Assembly: GCA_900552305.1 (NCBI GenBank)
Contig: URZD01000028.1
Coordinates: 1-15,580, forward strand
From: an uncultured Eubacteriales bacterium
GTDB lineage: Bacteria; Bacillota; Clostridia; Monoglobales; Monoglobaceae
Length of the DNA stretch: 15,580 nucleotides
Direction: 5' to 3'
Part shown: in pieces, positions 1-7,281 of the stretch
How the letters are laid out: every line of letters begins with the position of its first letter
How positions within the stretch are numbered: the first letter of the stretch is position 1
Translations under genes and position numbers: made by a program
The notes under the pieces: model-generated
Databases searched by the model: none
What the model was told of the DNA's origin: nothing
Seen by the model: the letters and a program-made list of their open reading frames with translations, nothing else

Positions 1-100
1 TACATAATTTTTAACATATTTTTCGTTGTGTTTTTGTTAAGAGTTTTGATAAAAATTTTTCCACGGTGTTCTGTCCGCGCCGCGGCGGGAGCGGCAAAGA

Positions 101-127
101 GCGCAGCGCGTGCGCTGCGCATTTTTT
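101..127 (+). terminator. Rho-independent terminator (rightward)
   Basis: A perfect GC stem (GCGCAGCG pairing with CGCTGCGC, tight 4-base loop, 101-120) is followed by A and six T residues (122-127) on the + strand. The opposite strand has no T-run after the stem, so it should stop a rightward transcript entering from outside the window, convergent with the leftward permease operon. Confidence 0.75.
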
Positions 128-196
128 CCTCTGCTTTTCTCTGCTTTACTTTACTTTATTTTTATTTATTTTACTTTTATTTACTTTACTTTGTGG
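128..196. repeat. Pyrimidine-rich TTTAC/TTTAT low-complexity tract
   Basis: About 70 bases made almost only of CTTTA, TTTAT and TTTAC units. No start codon or promoter is convincing within it. It lies between two terminator candidates that face each other, and is probably slippage-prone spacer DNA. Confidence 0.5.
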
Positions 197-207
197 AGTT
201 AATTCCG

Positions 208-249
208 AAAAAACCCCGCTAAACTATTTTGCCGAACATTTTAACGCGG
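208..249 (-). terminator. Candidate leftward terminator after the permease gene
   Basis: Read on the minus strand, CCGC plus TAAA pair with TTTA plus GCGG across a 2-base bulge and a 16-base loop, followed by GG and six T residues. The stem is short and imperfect, so it is a weak call. Its place about 65 bases after the permease stop codon fits the end of the rdgB-ttcA-permease transcript. Confidence 0.4.
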
Positions 250-314
250 TATTTTTATAAATTTTCATGTTTAACCCGCATTTTGTTCGGCTCCCATATG
301 CCCGTCAAATCCTT

Positions 315-1070
315 TTAAATCAAATCGGCAAGGTGCGGACGCAGCTTTTTGAACAAAAATTTTCCGAGCAAAAGCAGCGCAGCCGTAACCACCCAAAAGT
401 ACAGGGTAAGCCACGGTTTTTCCCAAAACCGGCGTCCGTAGACAAACGTATCGCGATAGCCTTCGGTGACATAGTAAATCGGATTCAGCTTGAATATTAT
501 ATGCAGCTTTTGCGGAATATCGTTTATATTCCAAAAAATCGGAGTCAGCCAAAATCCGAACTGGACAAGAACGCCGACCATATTGCTGACATCCCTTATA
601 AACGCGGTCAGTACGGCAGAAACCGTACCGAGCGCAAGCGACAGCATATATGCCGCAAACATATAGTACACGATTTGCAGCTGTATAAGCCTTCCGCCAA
701 GTCCGTAGGCATAGGTGATGATAAACGTCAGCGCGGTAAAGAACAGATGAACGAACAGAGCCGACAGAACGCGCACCTTCGGCAAAAGCTCGACCTTGAA
801 CACAACCTTTTTCACAAGATACGAGTAGTCAATCAGCGCGCCCGTTGCGCCGCCCCACGCCTCGGAGATGAAAAACCACGGTATTATCCCCGAAACAAGC
901 CATATAACGTACGGCACGCCGCCCACATCGCCGTTTCCGAATGCCACCTGAAACACAAACCAATAAATCAGTATTGTGATTATGGGGTTGATGAACGCCC
1001 ACACCGCGCCGAGCGCCGAGCCTGCATATTTTGCCTTAAAATCGTTTTTTGCAAGTGAAAATAACATCAT
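315..1070 (-). CDS. ABC-2 type polysaccharide/polyol-phosphate exporter, permease subunit (TagG/Wzm family)
   Basis: Membrane subunit of an ABC exporter of the family that moves lipid-linked cell-surface glycans or teichoic acids across the cytoplasmic membrane. The 251 residues match the usual 250-270. The N-terminus has the family-typical KYAGSALGAVWAFINP stretch (about 14-29). About six hydrophobic segments follow (roughly 22-43, 55-72, 102-122, 134-157, 166-182, 222-241). Late motifs TPIFW (176-180), LNPIYY and YRDTF are characteristic. Two adjacent ATG codons compete as start: AGAGG (1079-1075) sits 4 bases from the first (1070) and 7 from the second (1067), so 1067 may be the real one. 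No ATP-binding partner (TagH/Wzt) lies next to it; either the gene is left of the window or the subunit is encoded elsewhere. The substrate cannot be read from the sequence. Confidence 0.88.
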   Translation of the reverse strand: MMLFSLAKNDFKAKYAGSALGAVWAFINPIITILIYWFVFQVAFGNGDVGGVPYVIWLVSGIIPWFFISEAWGGATGALIDYSYLVKKVVFKVELLPKVRVLSALFVHLFFTALTFIITYAYGLGGRLIQLQIVYYMFAAYMLSLALGTVSAVLTAFIRDVSNMVGVLVQFGFWLTPIFWNINDIPQKLHIIFKLNPIYYVTEGYRDTFVYGRRFWEKPWLTLYFWVVTAALLLLGKFLFKKLRPHLADLI

Positions 1071-1143
1071 TCTACCTCTGTTTTCCGAATATTTTGCGTT
1101 GCGCGGCGGCGCCGAATTTTGGTCATCGCGCCGCTAATACGCA

Positions 1144-1173
1144 CTTATGTCTTGCGACCGCCGACCGTGTCAA
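1144..1173 (-). promoter_or_regulatory. Possible promoter for the permease gene
   Basis: In the 135-base gap upstream of the permease, the minus strand carries a perfect TTGACA (1173-1168) and, after 18 bases, CATAAG (1149-1144), a 4/6 match to TATAAT. Transcription would start near 1137. The -10 is weak, so the permease may instead be read mainly from the rdgB promoter. Confidence 0.35.
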
Positions 1174-1205
1174 ACGCAGTTTGCGATTTTCGGCTGCCGA
1201 GCCGC

Positions 1206-1919
1206 TTATTTTTCAATTTTCCAATCGTCAAGACCCGACTGTATCGCGTGCATCATTCGCGCCTTAAAATGCTTATCCGTTTTTTCTTTGCCGTTTATAA
1301 AATCTTTCATATCCTGCCGCTTTGAATAGCCGTCCATCGGACACGGATTGAACGCGACAGGCAGCTCCGCGCGCCGCGCATAGCCTTTTATATCGCCCTC
1401 CGCAACGTAAATCAGCGGTCTTATCACGTTCAAATCCGACCGCGAAAGGTATGTAACCGGCGAAAAACAGTTCAGCCGACCCTCGTAAAACAGCGACAAA
1501 AAGAACGTTTCTATCACGTCCTCGTTATGGTGTCCGAGCGCGACCGAGGTGCAGCCGTTCTCCTTTGCAAGGTCGTTCACCGCGCCGCGCCGCATTCTTG
1601 CGCACAGCGAGCAGGGATTTTTTTCCTTTCTGATGTTGAAAAGAATGTCCGCAATGTCCGTCTTTTTTATGATATAATCAACCTTGATTTCATCGCACAG
1701 ACGTTTGACCGCCGAGTAGTCCGCCCCCTCAAAGCCCATGTCAACCGTTATTCCGATTACCTCGAACGGTACCTCGGAAAAGCGGCGGTAAGCCGCAAGC
1801 GCCGTAAGCAGCGTAAGGCTGTCCTTTCCGCCCGAAACCCCGACCGCGATTTTGTCGCCCGCCGAAATCATGTTATAGTCCTGAATCGCCCTCCGCATCG
1901 GGCTTAGTATCTTGTTCAT
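1206..1919 (-). CDS. ttcA: TtcA-family tRNA 2-thiocytidine biosynthesis protein (PP-loop ATPase)
   Basis: PP-loop ATP pyrophosphatase that adenylates a tRNA base before sulfur transfer. E. coli TtcA thiolates C32 of tRNA with an Fe-S cluster. The 237-residue protein has the PP-loop SGGKDS (29-34), the pair PCSLCARMRRG (Cys103, Cys106), ALGHHNED (127-134) and a third cysteine in NPCPMDG (Cys193). These three Cys correspond to the cluster ligands of TtcA, and the IRPL stretch (166-169) is also typical. It is shorter than E. coli TtcA (about 310 residues), as is common in Firmicutes relatives, whose exact tRNA target is less certain. The start lies 3 bases after the rdgB stop, with GGGGA inside the end of rdgB as ribosome site, so the two are co-translated neighbours. 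Family is sure; the exact modification is inferred. Confidence 0.85.
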   Translation of the reverse strand: MNKILSPMRRAIQDYNMISAGDKIAVGVSGGKDSLTLLTALAAYRRFSEVPFEVIGITVDMGFEGADYSAVKRLCDEIKVDYIIKKTDIADILFNIRKEKNPCSLCARMRRGAVNDLAKENGCTSVALGHHNEDVIETFFLSLFYEGRLNCFSPVTYLSRSDLNVIRPLIYVAEGDIKGYARRAELPVAFNPCPMDGYSKRQDMKDFINGKEKTDKHFKARMMHAIQSGLDDWKIEK

Positions 1920-1922
1920 CCG

Positions 1923-2504
1923 TCATTCCCCGTCAATCCTGAGCTTTTTAAGCGCGTTAAAGCGGTGGCTTATTGCGTTCTTTACCTCTGCGGGCAGCTG
2001 CGCCATCGTCTTTTGGTATTTTTCGACGTAGAAAACAGGGTCGTAGCCGAATCCGTTTTCGCCCCTCTTTTCGTCAAGAATAACGCCCTCGCACTCACCG
2101 CGGAACACGGTCGGCTCCTTTCCCGGAATTGCAACCGCCACGGTACACACAAACCTTGCCGTGCGTTTCTCAAACGGCACGCCGTCAAGCTCCGAAAGCA
2201 GCTTTTTGATGTTTTCCTCATCCGTTGCATTCTCGCCCGCAAATCTCGCCGTATACACTCCGGGTCTGCCGCCGAGGGCGTCAACGCAAAGTCCGCTGTC
2301 GTCCGCGATACACGGCTGCCCCGACGCATTCATCACCGCCGTTGCCTTCTTGACCGCGTTTTCCTCAAAGGTTGCGCCGTCCTCCACAACGTCAATATCG
2401 CCGTAGCCCGCGTCCGTCTGGGTCACTATCTCGTACCCGTCGCCTAAAATCGCGTTCACCTCGCGCGCCTTGTTTCTGTTCTTGCTTGCAAATATCAGTC
2501 TCAT
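1923..2504 (-). CDS. rdgB: RdgB/HAM1-family XTP/dITP (non-canonical purine NTP) pyrophosphatase
   Basis: Cytoplasmic house-cleaning enzyme that hydrolyses ITP, dITP and XTP to the monophosphate and pyrophosphate, keeping deaminated purines out of nucleic acids. All family motifs are visible: ASKNRNK at the N-terminus (6-12), TFEENAVKKA (about 45-54), ADDSGL (67-72), GVYTARFAG (about 82-90), GFGYDPVFY (about 151-159) and the terminal ISHR (178-181). Length (193) is normal. The ATG at 2504 follows AAGGA by about 11 bases, a little long. The gene is first in the leftward operon, from the promoter at 2546-2574, and it ends in TGA, evidence that TGA is used as a stop in this genome. Confidence 0.95.
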   Translation of the reverse strand: MRLIFASKNRNKAREVNAILGDGYEIVTQTDAGYGDIDVVEDGATFEENAVKKATAVMNASGQPCIADDSGLCVDALGGRPGVYTARFAGENATDEENIKKLLSELDGVPFEKRTARFVCTVAVAIPGKEPTVFRGECEGVILDEKRGENGFGYDPVFYVEKYQKTMAQLPAEVKNAISHRFNALKKLRIDGE

Positions 2505-2545
2505 AGGTCAGTCTTTCCTTCTTTTTTGTAAAAATATATATAATA

Positions 2546-2574
2546 TTTATAACATATTTTTTCGTTGTTGTAAA
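2546..2574 (-). promoter_or_regulatory. Sigma-A promoter of the rdgB operon
   Basis: On the minus strand TTTACA (2574-2569), a 17-base spacer and TATAAA (2551-2546) form a near-consensus promoter. The expected start is near 2539, about 35 bases before the rdgB ATG. Its -35 is only 9 bases from the -35 of the rightward gapA promoter, so the two are back to back. Confidence 0.7.
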
Positions 2575-2583
2575 TATTGATAG

Positions 2584-2612
2584 TTGCAAATTTTTAAAAA
2601 ATGTGTTATACT
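2584..2612 (+). promoter_or_regulatory. Distal sigma-A promoter of gapA
   Basis: TTGCAA (2584-2589), 17 bases, TATACT (2607-2612). The start would be near 2619, giving a leader of about 140 bases, AT-rich, with two T-runs. I see no known riboswitch in it. Confidence 0.65.
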
Positions 2613-2686
2613 TTCAAGGTTAGGACAAATATATTCGGTTTTTTGGCTTTTTTAGTTAAATTTTTCACAAAATTTATAAAAATGTC

Positions 2687-2715
2687 TTGAATATTTTGCC
2701 ATAATGATGTAAAAT
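2687..2715 (+). promoter_or_regulatory. Proximal sigma-A promoter of gapA
   Basis: TTGAAT (2687-2692), 17 bases, TAAAAT (2710-2715). The start would be near 2722, about 39 bases before the ATG. With the distal promoter it gives gapA two tandem promoters, in keeping with a highly expressed glycolytic gene. Confidence 0.6.
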
Positions 2716-2760
2716 ATTATTATTAAATAATAATTATTAAATTTTTTGGAGGTATTTATT

Positions 2761-3795
2761 ATGTCAGTAAAAGTTGCTATTAACGGTTTCGGCCGTATCG
2801 GTCGTCTTGCGTTCAGACAGATGTTCGGCGCAGAGGGTTATGAGGTTGTTGCAATCAACGACCTGACAAAGCCTTCCATGCTCGCTGACCTTTTGAAGTA
2901 TGACACTGCACAGGGCGGCTACTGCGGCAAAATCGGCGAGAATCTTCACACTGTTTCCGCTGATGACGAGGCAGGAACAATCACTGTAGACGGCAAGACT
3001 CTTAAGATTTATGCTATGGCTAACGCAGCTGAGCTTCCGTGGGGAGAAATCGGCGTTGACGTTGTTCTTGAGTGCACAGGTTTCTACTGCTCAAAGGAAA
3101 AGAGCATGGCTCACATCAATGCGGGCGCAAAGAAGGTTGTTATTTCTGCTCCGGCAGGCAGCGACCTCAAGACAATCGTGTTCTCTGTAAACGAGGATAC
3201 TCTTACGGCTGACGATACAATCATTTCGGCTGCATCCTGCACAACAAACTGCCTTGCTCCTATGGCAAAGGCTCTTAACGAGTACGCTCCTATCCAGAGC
3301 GGTATCATGTCAACAATCCACGCATACACAGGCGACCAGATGATTCTTGACGGCCCGCACAGAAAGGGTGACCTCAGACGTGCAAGAGCAGGTGCGGCTA
3401 ACATCGTTCCTAACTCAACAGGCGCGGCTAAGGCAATCGGTCTTGTTATACCCGAGCTCAACGGCAAGCTCATCGGCTCCGCACAGAGAGTTCCTGTTCC
3501 GACAGGCTCAACAACAATCCTTACGGCGGTTGTTAAGGGTACAGACGTTACAGTTGACGGTATCAACGCTGCTATGAAGGCTGCTGCTTCCGAGTCGTTC
3601 GGCTACAACACAGACCCGATCGTATCTTCAGACGTTATCGGTATGAGATACGGCTCACTCTTTGATGCTACTCAGACAATGGTATCAAAGATTGCTGATG
3701 ACCTCTACGAAGTTCAGGTTGTTTCATGGTATGACAACGAGAACTCATACACAAGCCAGATGGTTAGAACAATCAAGTATTTCGCTGAAATCTAA
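2761..3795 (+). CDS. gapA: Glyceraldehyde-3-phosphate dehydrogenase, type I
   Basis: Central glycolytic enzyme: oxidises and phosphorylates glyceraldehyde-3-phosphate to 1,3-bisphosphoglycerate with NAD. The start is the ATG at 2761, 8 bases after a perfect GGAGG (2748-2752). A TTG at 2746 in the same frame overlaps that GGAGG and is not the start. The 344-residue product shows the Rossmann motif INGFGRIGR (7-15), Asp34 in the NAD-selecting position, the active-site SCTTNC with Cys160, the HAYTGDQ loop with His187, and the C-terminal WYDNENSY. Length is normal. Its codons (many GTT, GCT, AAG, ACA) differ from the GC-ending codons of rdgB and ttcA, as expected for strong expression. It stands alone between its own promoters and terminator, with no cggR, pgk or tpi beside it. 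Confidence 0.97.
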   Translation: MSVKVAINGFGRIGRLAFRQMFGAEGYEVVAINDLTKPSMLADLLKYDTAQGGYCGKIGENLHTVSADDEAGTITVDGKTLKIYAMANAAELPWGEIGVDVVLECTGFYCSKEKSMAHINAGAKKVVISAPAGSDLKTIVFSVNEDTLTADDTIISAASCTTNCLAPMAKALNEYAPIQSGIMSTIHAYTGDQMILDGPHRKGDLRRARAGAANIVPNSTGAAKAIGLVIPELNGKLIGSAQRVPVPTGSTTILTAVVKGTDVTVDGINAAMKAAASESFGYNTDPIVSSDVIGMRYGSLFDATQTMVSKIADDLYEVQVVSWYDNENSYTSQMVRTIKYFAEI

Positions 3796-3820
3796 GTTTC
3801 CTTTTAATCAAAGGCTTCTA

Positions 3821-3854
3821 CCGCCGCCCGAAAATTTCGGGCGGCGGTTTTTTT
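3821..3854 (+). terminator. Rho-independent terminator of gapA
   Basis: CCGCCGCCCGA pairs with TCGGGCGGCGG around a 5-base AAATT loop (3821-3847), directly followed by seven T residues. It starts about 25 bases after the gapA stop codon. Confidence 0.92.
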
Positions 3855-3874
3855 GCGCGTTTGGCTTTGCGGGG

Positions 3875-3991
3875 TTGTGCGCGGGTTTGCGCGCGGGATT
3901 GTGCGCGGGGTTGCGTGCGGGGGTGTGTGCGGGGTTGTGCGCGGGGTTGTGCGCGGGATTTGCGAGTTGTTGCGCGGGGTTGTGCGCGGGG
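3875..3991. repeat. Degenerate 12-bp tandem repeat, unit TTGTGCGCGGGG
   Basis: Seven consecutive 12-base units (3875-3886, then in register up to 3958) are followed by a 21-base degenerate stretch and one more perfect unit (3980-3991). Units differ at one to three positions, for example a final T or A in place of G, or GCGTGC for GTGCGC. The + strand carries a run of three to five G in nearly every unit, so a G-quadruplex is conceivable. A minus-strand frame through the array reads NPAH/NPAR tetrapeptides, and the + frames also stay open, simply because the period is a multiple of three. I see no ribosome site. It lies just after the gapA terminator. Confidence 0.85.
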
Positions 3992-4158
3992 TTATGAGCA
4001 GAGATTTGTACAGCCTTTTGCGCTTTTTTATGCGTTTTTGTACTGCCGATAAACGTCATCTGTTATCATTTTATTACAACTGTGATTATCTTTTTACGCA
4101 ATTTTTGTGCTTGTGCGGGTTTGCACGTGTTTCGGTTTTGTTTTACGCCCAAAGACGC
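3992..4158. other. Gene-free spacer
   Basis: Between the 12-bp repeat array and the terminator of the SLH gene I see no promoter, hairpin or ribosome site. An ATG at 4059 on the minus strand opens a frame back through the repeats but has no Shine-Dalgarno sequence. Confidence 0.5.
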
Positions 4159-4196
4159 AAAAACCTCTGTGTGCGGCTATGCCGCACACGGAGGTT
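4159..4196 (-). terminator. Rho-independent terminator of the SLH gene
   Basis: A 16-bp stem, AACCTC and GTGTGCGGC arms with one G-T wobble and a 3-base loop (4162-4196), is followed on the minus strand by a run of T (complement of 4163-4159). It lies 22 bases after the stop codon at 4219 and closes the leftward amidase-U32-SLH transcript. Confidence 0.9.
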
Positions 4197-4218
4197 AAAT
4201 TGTTTTATAGCTCTTAAA

Positions 4219-7200
4219 TTATCTTACAATAACTACAAGTTTTACAGTTGAATTCTGCTGGTATATAAATACCTGATCGGGCGCTGTAGTACCGTTGTAG
4301 GTCGTAAGCGAATTAAGAATATCTGCCGCCTTTGTTCCGTCATCCTTTGTGATTTCGGCAAGCTGCGGATTTGCAACGCTTGTGTCATATTCAAAGAACT
4401 TAGCATTGTTGAACTTGGAAACCTCTATGTTGTAGAGGTGATCCTCTGTTGATACGTCGTTCGTATCGCCGAGAAGCTCTGTCGAAACTCTTACCTGCTC
4501 ATCGTCCTTTGCATACATCGAACCCCAGATTGCTCTGTATTCGGGGCTGGCATATGTCGACTTTGATTCATTCTTGATTGTATCGCGTGTATCAATGTAT
4601 ATACCGCCCCAATCTTTAACCGTCTTAGTGGTGTCATAATCGTTTGTCTTAACATCCGAACGGACAACAGTTCCGTCAACACTGAACACAATGAATTCTT
4701 CCTTAACTGTGTAATATCCGTCGCTGTCCTCGCCCAGTCTTACAACATCGCCCTCTTTAAGATTGCTCACAACGCTTTCGCTGTCCGGAGATACCCAGTA
4801 GCTGACATCCTTCGAGTTTCTTGCGTCATAGCCGACAATCTTCGTCATGGTCGAGCCTTCCTGCTCGTTTGTCTCGCTTGTTATCTCGCGTACGAGAACT
4901 ACCGGCGAGAGCGACTCTACCTCGCCCGACTTGGCTGCGCCGCCGTAAAGAAGGATAACCCTTGCGGTACCTGTGCCTGTCATATCGCAGAAATCCATAT
5001 AATAGGTCTTGCCGTTCGCAAAATTGCTTATGCTTGACTTCTTATAATTCTTTGTTGCCGTTCTGTCAAACGGAACCTCAAATACTATTGTCGAGGAGGA
5101 AACATACGCCGATTTGCTGCCGTTACCCTTCAGGCTCTTATTTGTTGAGCCGTAGGTAACCTTCAGGTCATTTTCCGTATCGGTTGTATAGTTACCGGTA
5201 TAGAACGTCAGCTCTGTCGCCTTAACCGTTCTCTGAGAATCGATTGTTTTAATCTTAGTATCGTTCGTTACGGTTATAATCTCATCGATTACCGTTTCGC
5301 CCTTGTTTGTTGTGGTCGAGAATTTAATAACCTGCTCAATCGGATAATCCGCCGAATGCTTTACTGTTTCGTCGCCCGCGTACTCAACGTCGCGGCTCAA
5401 CTTCGCCGTTTCCTCCAGCTTTGCAAGCAGCTTGTCATAATTATCAAACGTCTCGCCGTTTACCTTTGTCTTGTTATAAGCATAGTACTCGCTCTTTGAG
5501 CCGGACTGCGTAAGAATGCTGAATCTTACCTTCTCATCGTCAAGCGAAGCTGTGTTTTTCTTTGCCTGCATGATGTAGCCGTACTGCTGGTTGCTCTGCA
5601 CCTCGTTCTTGTCATATGCAACGATGTTGCCGTCAATGTCAAGGAAGAACTTGCCTGTGTCGTCCATAGCCGGTGCAACAAGCGTTGTGCTTGAATCCGC
5701 AGCCTTGAGTACCCACGGAGCCTGGAGCGAATATTTGTAGCTTGTCGAATCAATCTTGATTGTCTTGTTTGAGCCTACGCTCTTAACTGTACCGCTTACG
5801 GTCTTGCCGCAGATTACAACGGTCTTTTTCTGCGTTGCGCCCGCATTTGAGCTTTCCTTATAGCAGATAACGCTGTCCTTCTTGATTGCGGAGAATGTTG
5901 TTTCCTTGCCGTTTGCGTCAAGAATTGTTACGTCATATGACGAATTGTTCGGGTTAAGCTCAATCTTCTTGCCCGATGTTCTGAGGTAGTTATCAACAAC
6001 CGTATAGTTCGAGGTTGTAACAACCGAAACGTACATAGCCGTATAGCTGTCAACAAAGATTATATCATATGTTCCGTCGCCGTCACGGTCAAGCAGTCTT
6101 ATGCTGCCGATTGTCGGGATAGCGTTATCGCCCATCTCGCTGAAATATGTGCTGTAGGTACTGCTGTTTGCGTTTGCACCGTAGAGCTTGCCGTTGTAGA
6201 TAACCGCGCTGTCTGGCGCAATCTTCAGCTTTGTGGAGCTTGACGCCTTGTCATCCTTATAGTATGCGATTATATCGCTTGTGCATTCGCCGCTTACAAG
6301 GTCAGCCGCATTAACCGTCAGTGACTCGCTCTTTTTAACGCTTGACATAATTACCGTTCTTGTGCCGGCATTTCTGTCCTCTTTATAATAGAACGTAATC
6401 TGCGTACCGAGCATATCCTTGTACTCTTCAGCGTTTGAAACCTTATAGGTAAGCGTTTCGTAGCCCGAGCCGGAATCCTTCGGCGCGTAAATCTCTATCT
6501 CGTCAGCTTTCAGATTTGTGTCGGGAGCGGAAAGGCTTGTGTCCGCGTTTGAAGCGATAAAGCCTGTCTTTTTTGTAAGCTGAAGGTCGTTTTCAAGAAC
6601 TGTTCTCTCGCTGATTTCGTTGTTGTCAGCCAGTTTAACCTCCAAGCAGTTGTAGAGCATCTGCGCAATCGTTGCACGTGTTGCCGCAGTGCCTATCTGA
6701 CCGCCCGCACCGTTAAGAAATCCGAGCGTGTTTGCGGTTGTGATGTACTTTGTGTACCACTCGTTGCCCGCTGCGCCGAAGTTCTCGTAGCCAAGCGCGC
6801 AGACAATCATCTTAACCGCCTCTTCGTAAAGCACGTTGTTGTTCGGCTTGAAGGTTCCGTCCTCATAGCCGTTTACAATGCCCATGCTCTGAGCCGTTCT
6901 GATGTTGCCTATCGCCCACGAAACGTCGGACGTCGTAACGTCCGGGAACGGCGGGTTTTCAAGCTCTGTCGAGCCGAGTGCGCCGAGGCCTCTTGTTCTG
7001 AGCAGCATTGCCGTAAACTCGGCACGCGTAACATTGTTCTCCGGCTTAAAGCTGCCGTCCTCATAACCGTTGATTACACCCAGGTTACCCAGTACGCTTA
7101 CCGCTGTGTAAACCTTGTCGGTGTTTTTCAAATCAGTGAAATCCGCAAATACCGGCATTGCGAATGTATTTACAATCACAAAAGCCGTTAAAACCAATGC

Positions 7201-7227
7201 GCATAACAAACGTTTTGAAAGTTTCAT
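4219..7227 (-). CDS. Large SLH-domain surface protein, candidate S-layer protein
   Basis: Secreted protein of 1002 residues held to the wall by N-terminal SLH repeats, which in this family bind secondary wall polymers. A signal peptide (1-28, ending MPVFA) is followed by three SLH repeats at about 29-80, 94-145 and 155-197, with GYEDGSFKP and TRAEFTAML in the first and GYEDGTFKP in the second. The remaining 800 residues are rich in Ser, Thr, Asp, Lys and Tyr, look beta-stranded, have few cysteines, and contain a DRDGDGTYD loop (about 380-388) resembling a calcium-binding loop. I recognise no enzyme motif there. The ATG follows GGAGG by 9 bases, 54 bases after the U32 stop, with no terminator between. 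Size, strong ribosome site and long-stem terminator suggest an abundant structural protein; that role is inferred. Confidence 0.9.
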   Translation of the reverse strand: MKLSKRLLCALVLTAFVIVNTFAMPVFADFTDLKNTDKVYTAVSVLGNLGVINGYEDGSFKPENNVTRAEFTAMLLRTRGLGALGSTELENPPFPDVTTSDVSWAIGNIRTAQSMGIVNGYEDGTFKPNNNVLYEEAVKMIVCALGYENFGAAGNEWYTKYITTANTLGFLNGAGGQIGTAATRATIAQMLYNCLEVKLADNNEISERTVLENDLQLTKKTGFIASNADTSLSAPDTNLKADEIEIYAPKDSGSGYETLTYKVSNAEEYKDMLGTQITFYYKEDRNAGTRTVIMSSVKKSESLTVNAADLVSGECTSDIIAYYKDDKASSSTKLKIAPDSAVIYNGKLYGANANSSTYSTYFSEMGDNAIPTIGSIRLLDRDGDGTYDIIFVDSYTAMYVSVVTTSNYTVVDNYLRTSGKKIELNPNNSSYDVTILDANGKETTFSAIKKDSVICYKESSNAGATQKKTVVICGKTVSGTVKSVGSNKTIKIDSTSYKYSLQAPWVLKAADSSTTLVAPAMDDTGKFFLDIDGNIVAYDKNEVQSNQQYGYIMQAKKNTASLDDEKVRFSILTQSGSKSEYYAYNKTKVNGETFDNYDKLLAKLEETAKLSRDVEYAGDETVKHSADYPIEQVIKFSTTTNKGETVIDEIITVTNDTKIKTIDSQRTVKATELTFYTGNYTTDTENDLKVTYGSTNKSLKGNGSKSAYVSSSTIVFEVPFDRTATKNYKKSSISNFANGKTYYMDFCDMTGTGTARVILLYGGAAKSGEVESLSPVVLVREITSETNEQEGSTMTKIVGYDARNSKDVSYWVSPDSESVVSNLKEGDVVRLGEDSDGYYTVKEEFIVFSVDGTVVRSDVKTNDYDTTKTVKDWGGIYIDTRDTIKNESKSTYASPEYRAIWGSMYAKDDEQVRVSTELLGDTNDVSTEDHLYNIEVSKFNNAKFFEYDTSVANPQLAEITKDDGTKAADILNSLTTYNGTTAPDQVFIYQQNSTVKLVVIVR

Positions 7228-7281
7228 TTTTTCTTACCTCCGATGAATTTTTTATTATGTTTATTTAATTATTTTACAAAG

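Larger units (their letters stand above)
1..314. other. Intergenic region at left edge
   Basis: I see no supportable gene in these 314 bases. They hold a rightward terminator hairpin (101-127), a pyrimidine-rich TTTAC/TTTAT tract (about 128-196) and a weaker leftward terminator candidate (208-249). A leftward frame opens at an ATG at 122-120 after an AGAGG and stays open to the window edge. Its predicted start is mostly read through the terminator stem, so I do not call it. Confidence 0.6.

Noticed and set aside
1..122. Leftward gene starting at the ATG at 122
   Set aside because: The first codons are the terminator stem and the rest is AT-rich with low-complexity residues; only 40 codons are visible and no family is recognisable.
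267..1058. 263-codon rightward frame
   Set aside because: Antisense to the ABC permease, highly basic and without domain features; the minus strand carries family motifs and membrane segments.
2746..2760. Upstream TTG start for gapA
   Set aside because: It overlaps the GGAGG ribosome site; the ATG at 2761 has ideal spacing and the family N-terminus.
3875..3991. CRISPR array
   Set aside because: Units are 12 bases and contiguous, with no unique spacers and no cas genes.
3808..4059. Minus-strand frame encoding NPAH-type tetrapeptide repeats
   Set aside because: It arises from a 12-bp tandem repeat open in several frames, has no ribosome site, and its end covers the gapA terminator hairpin.
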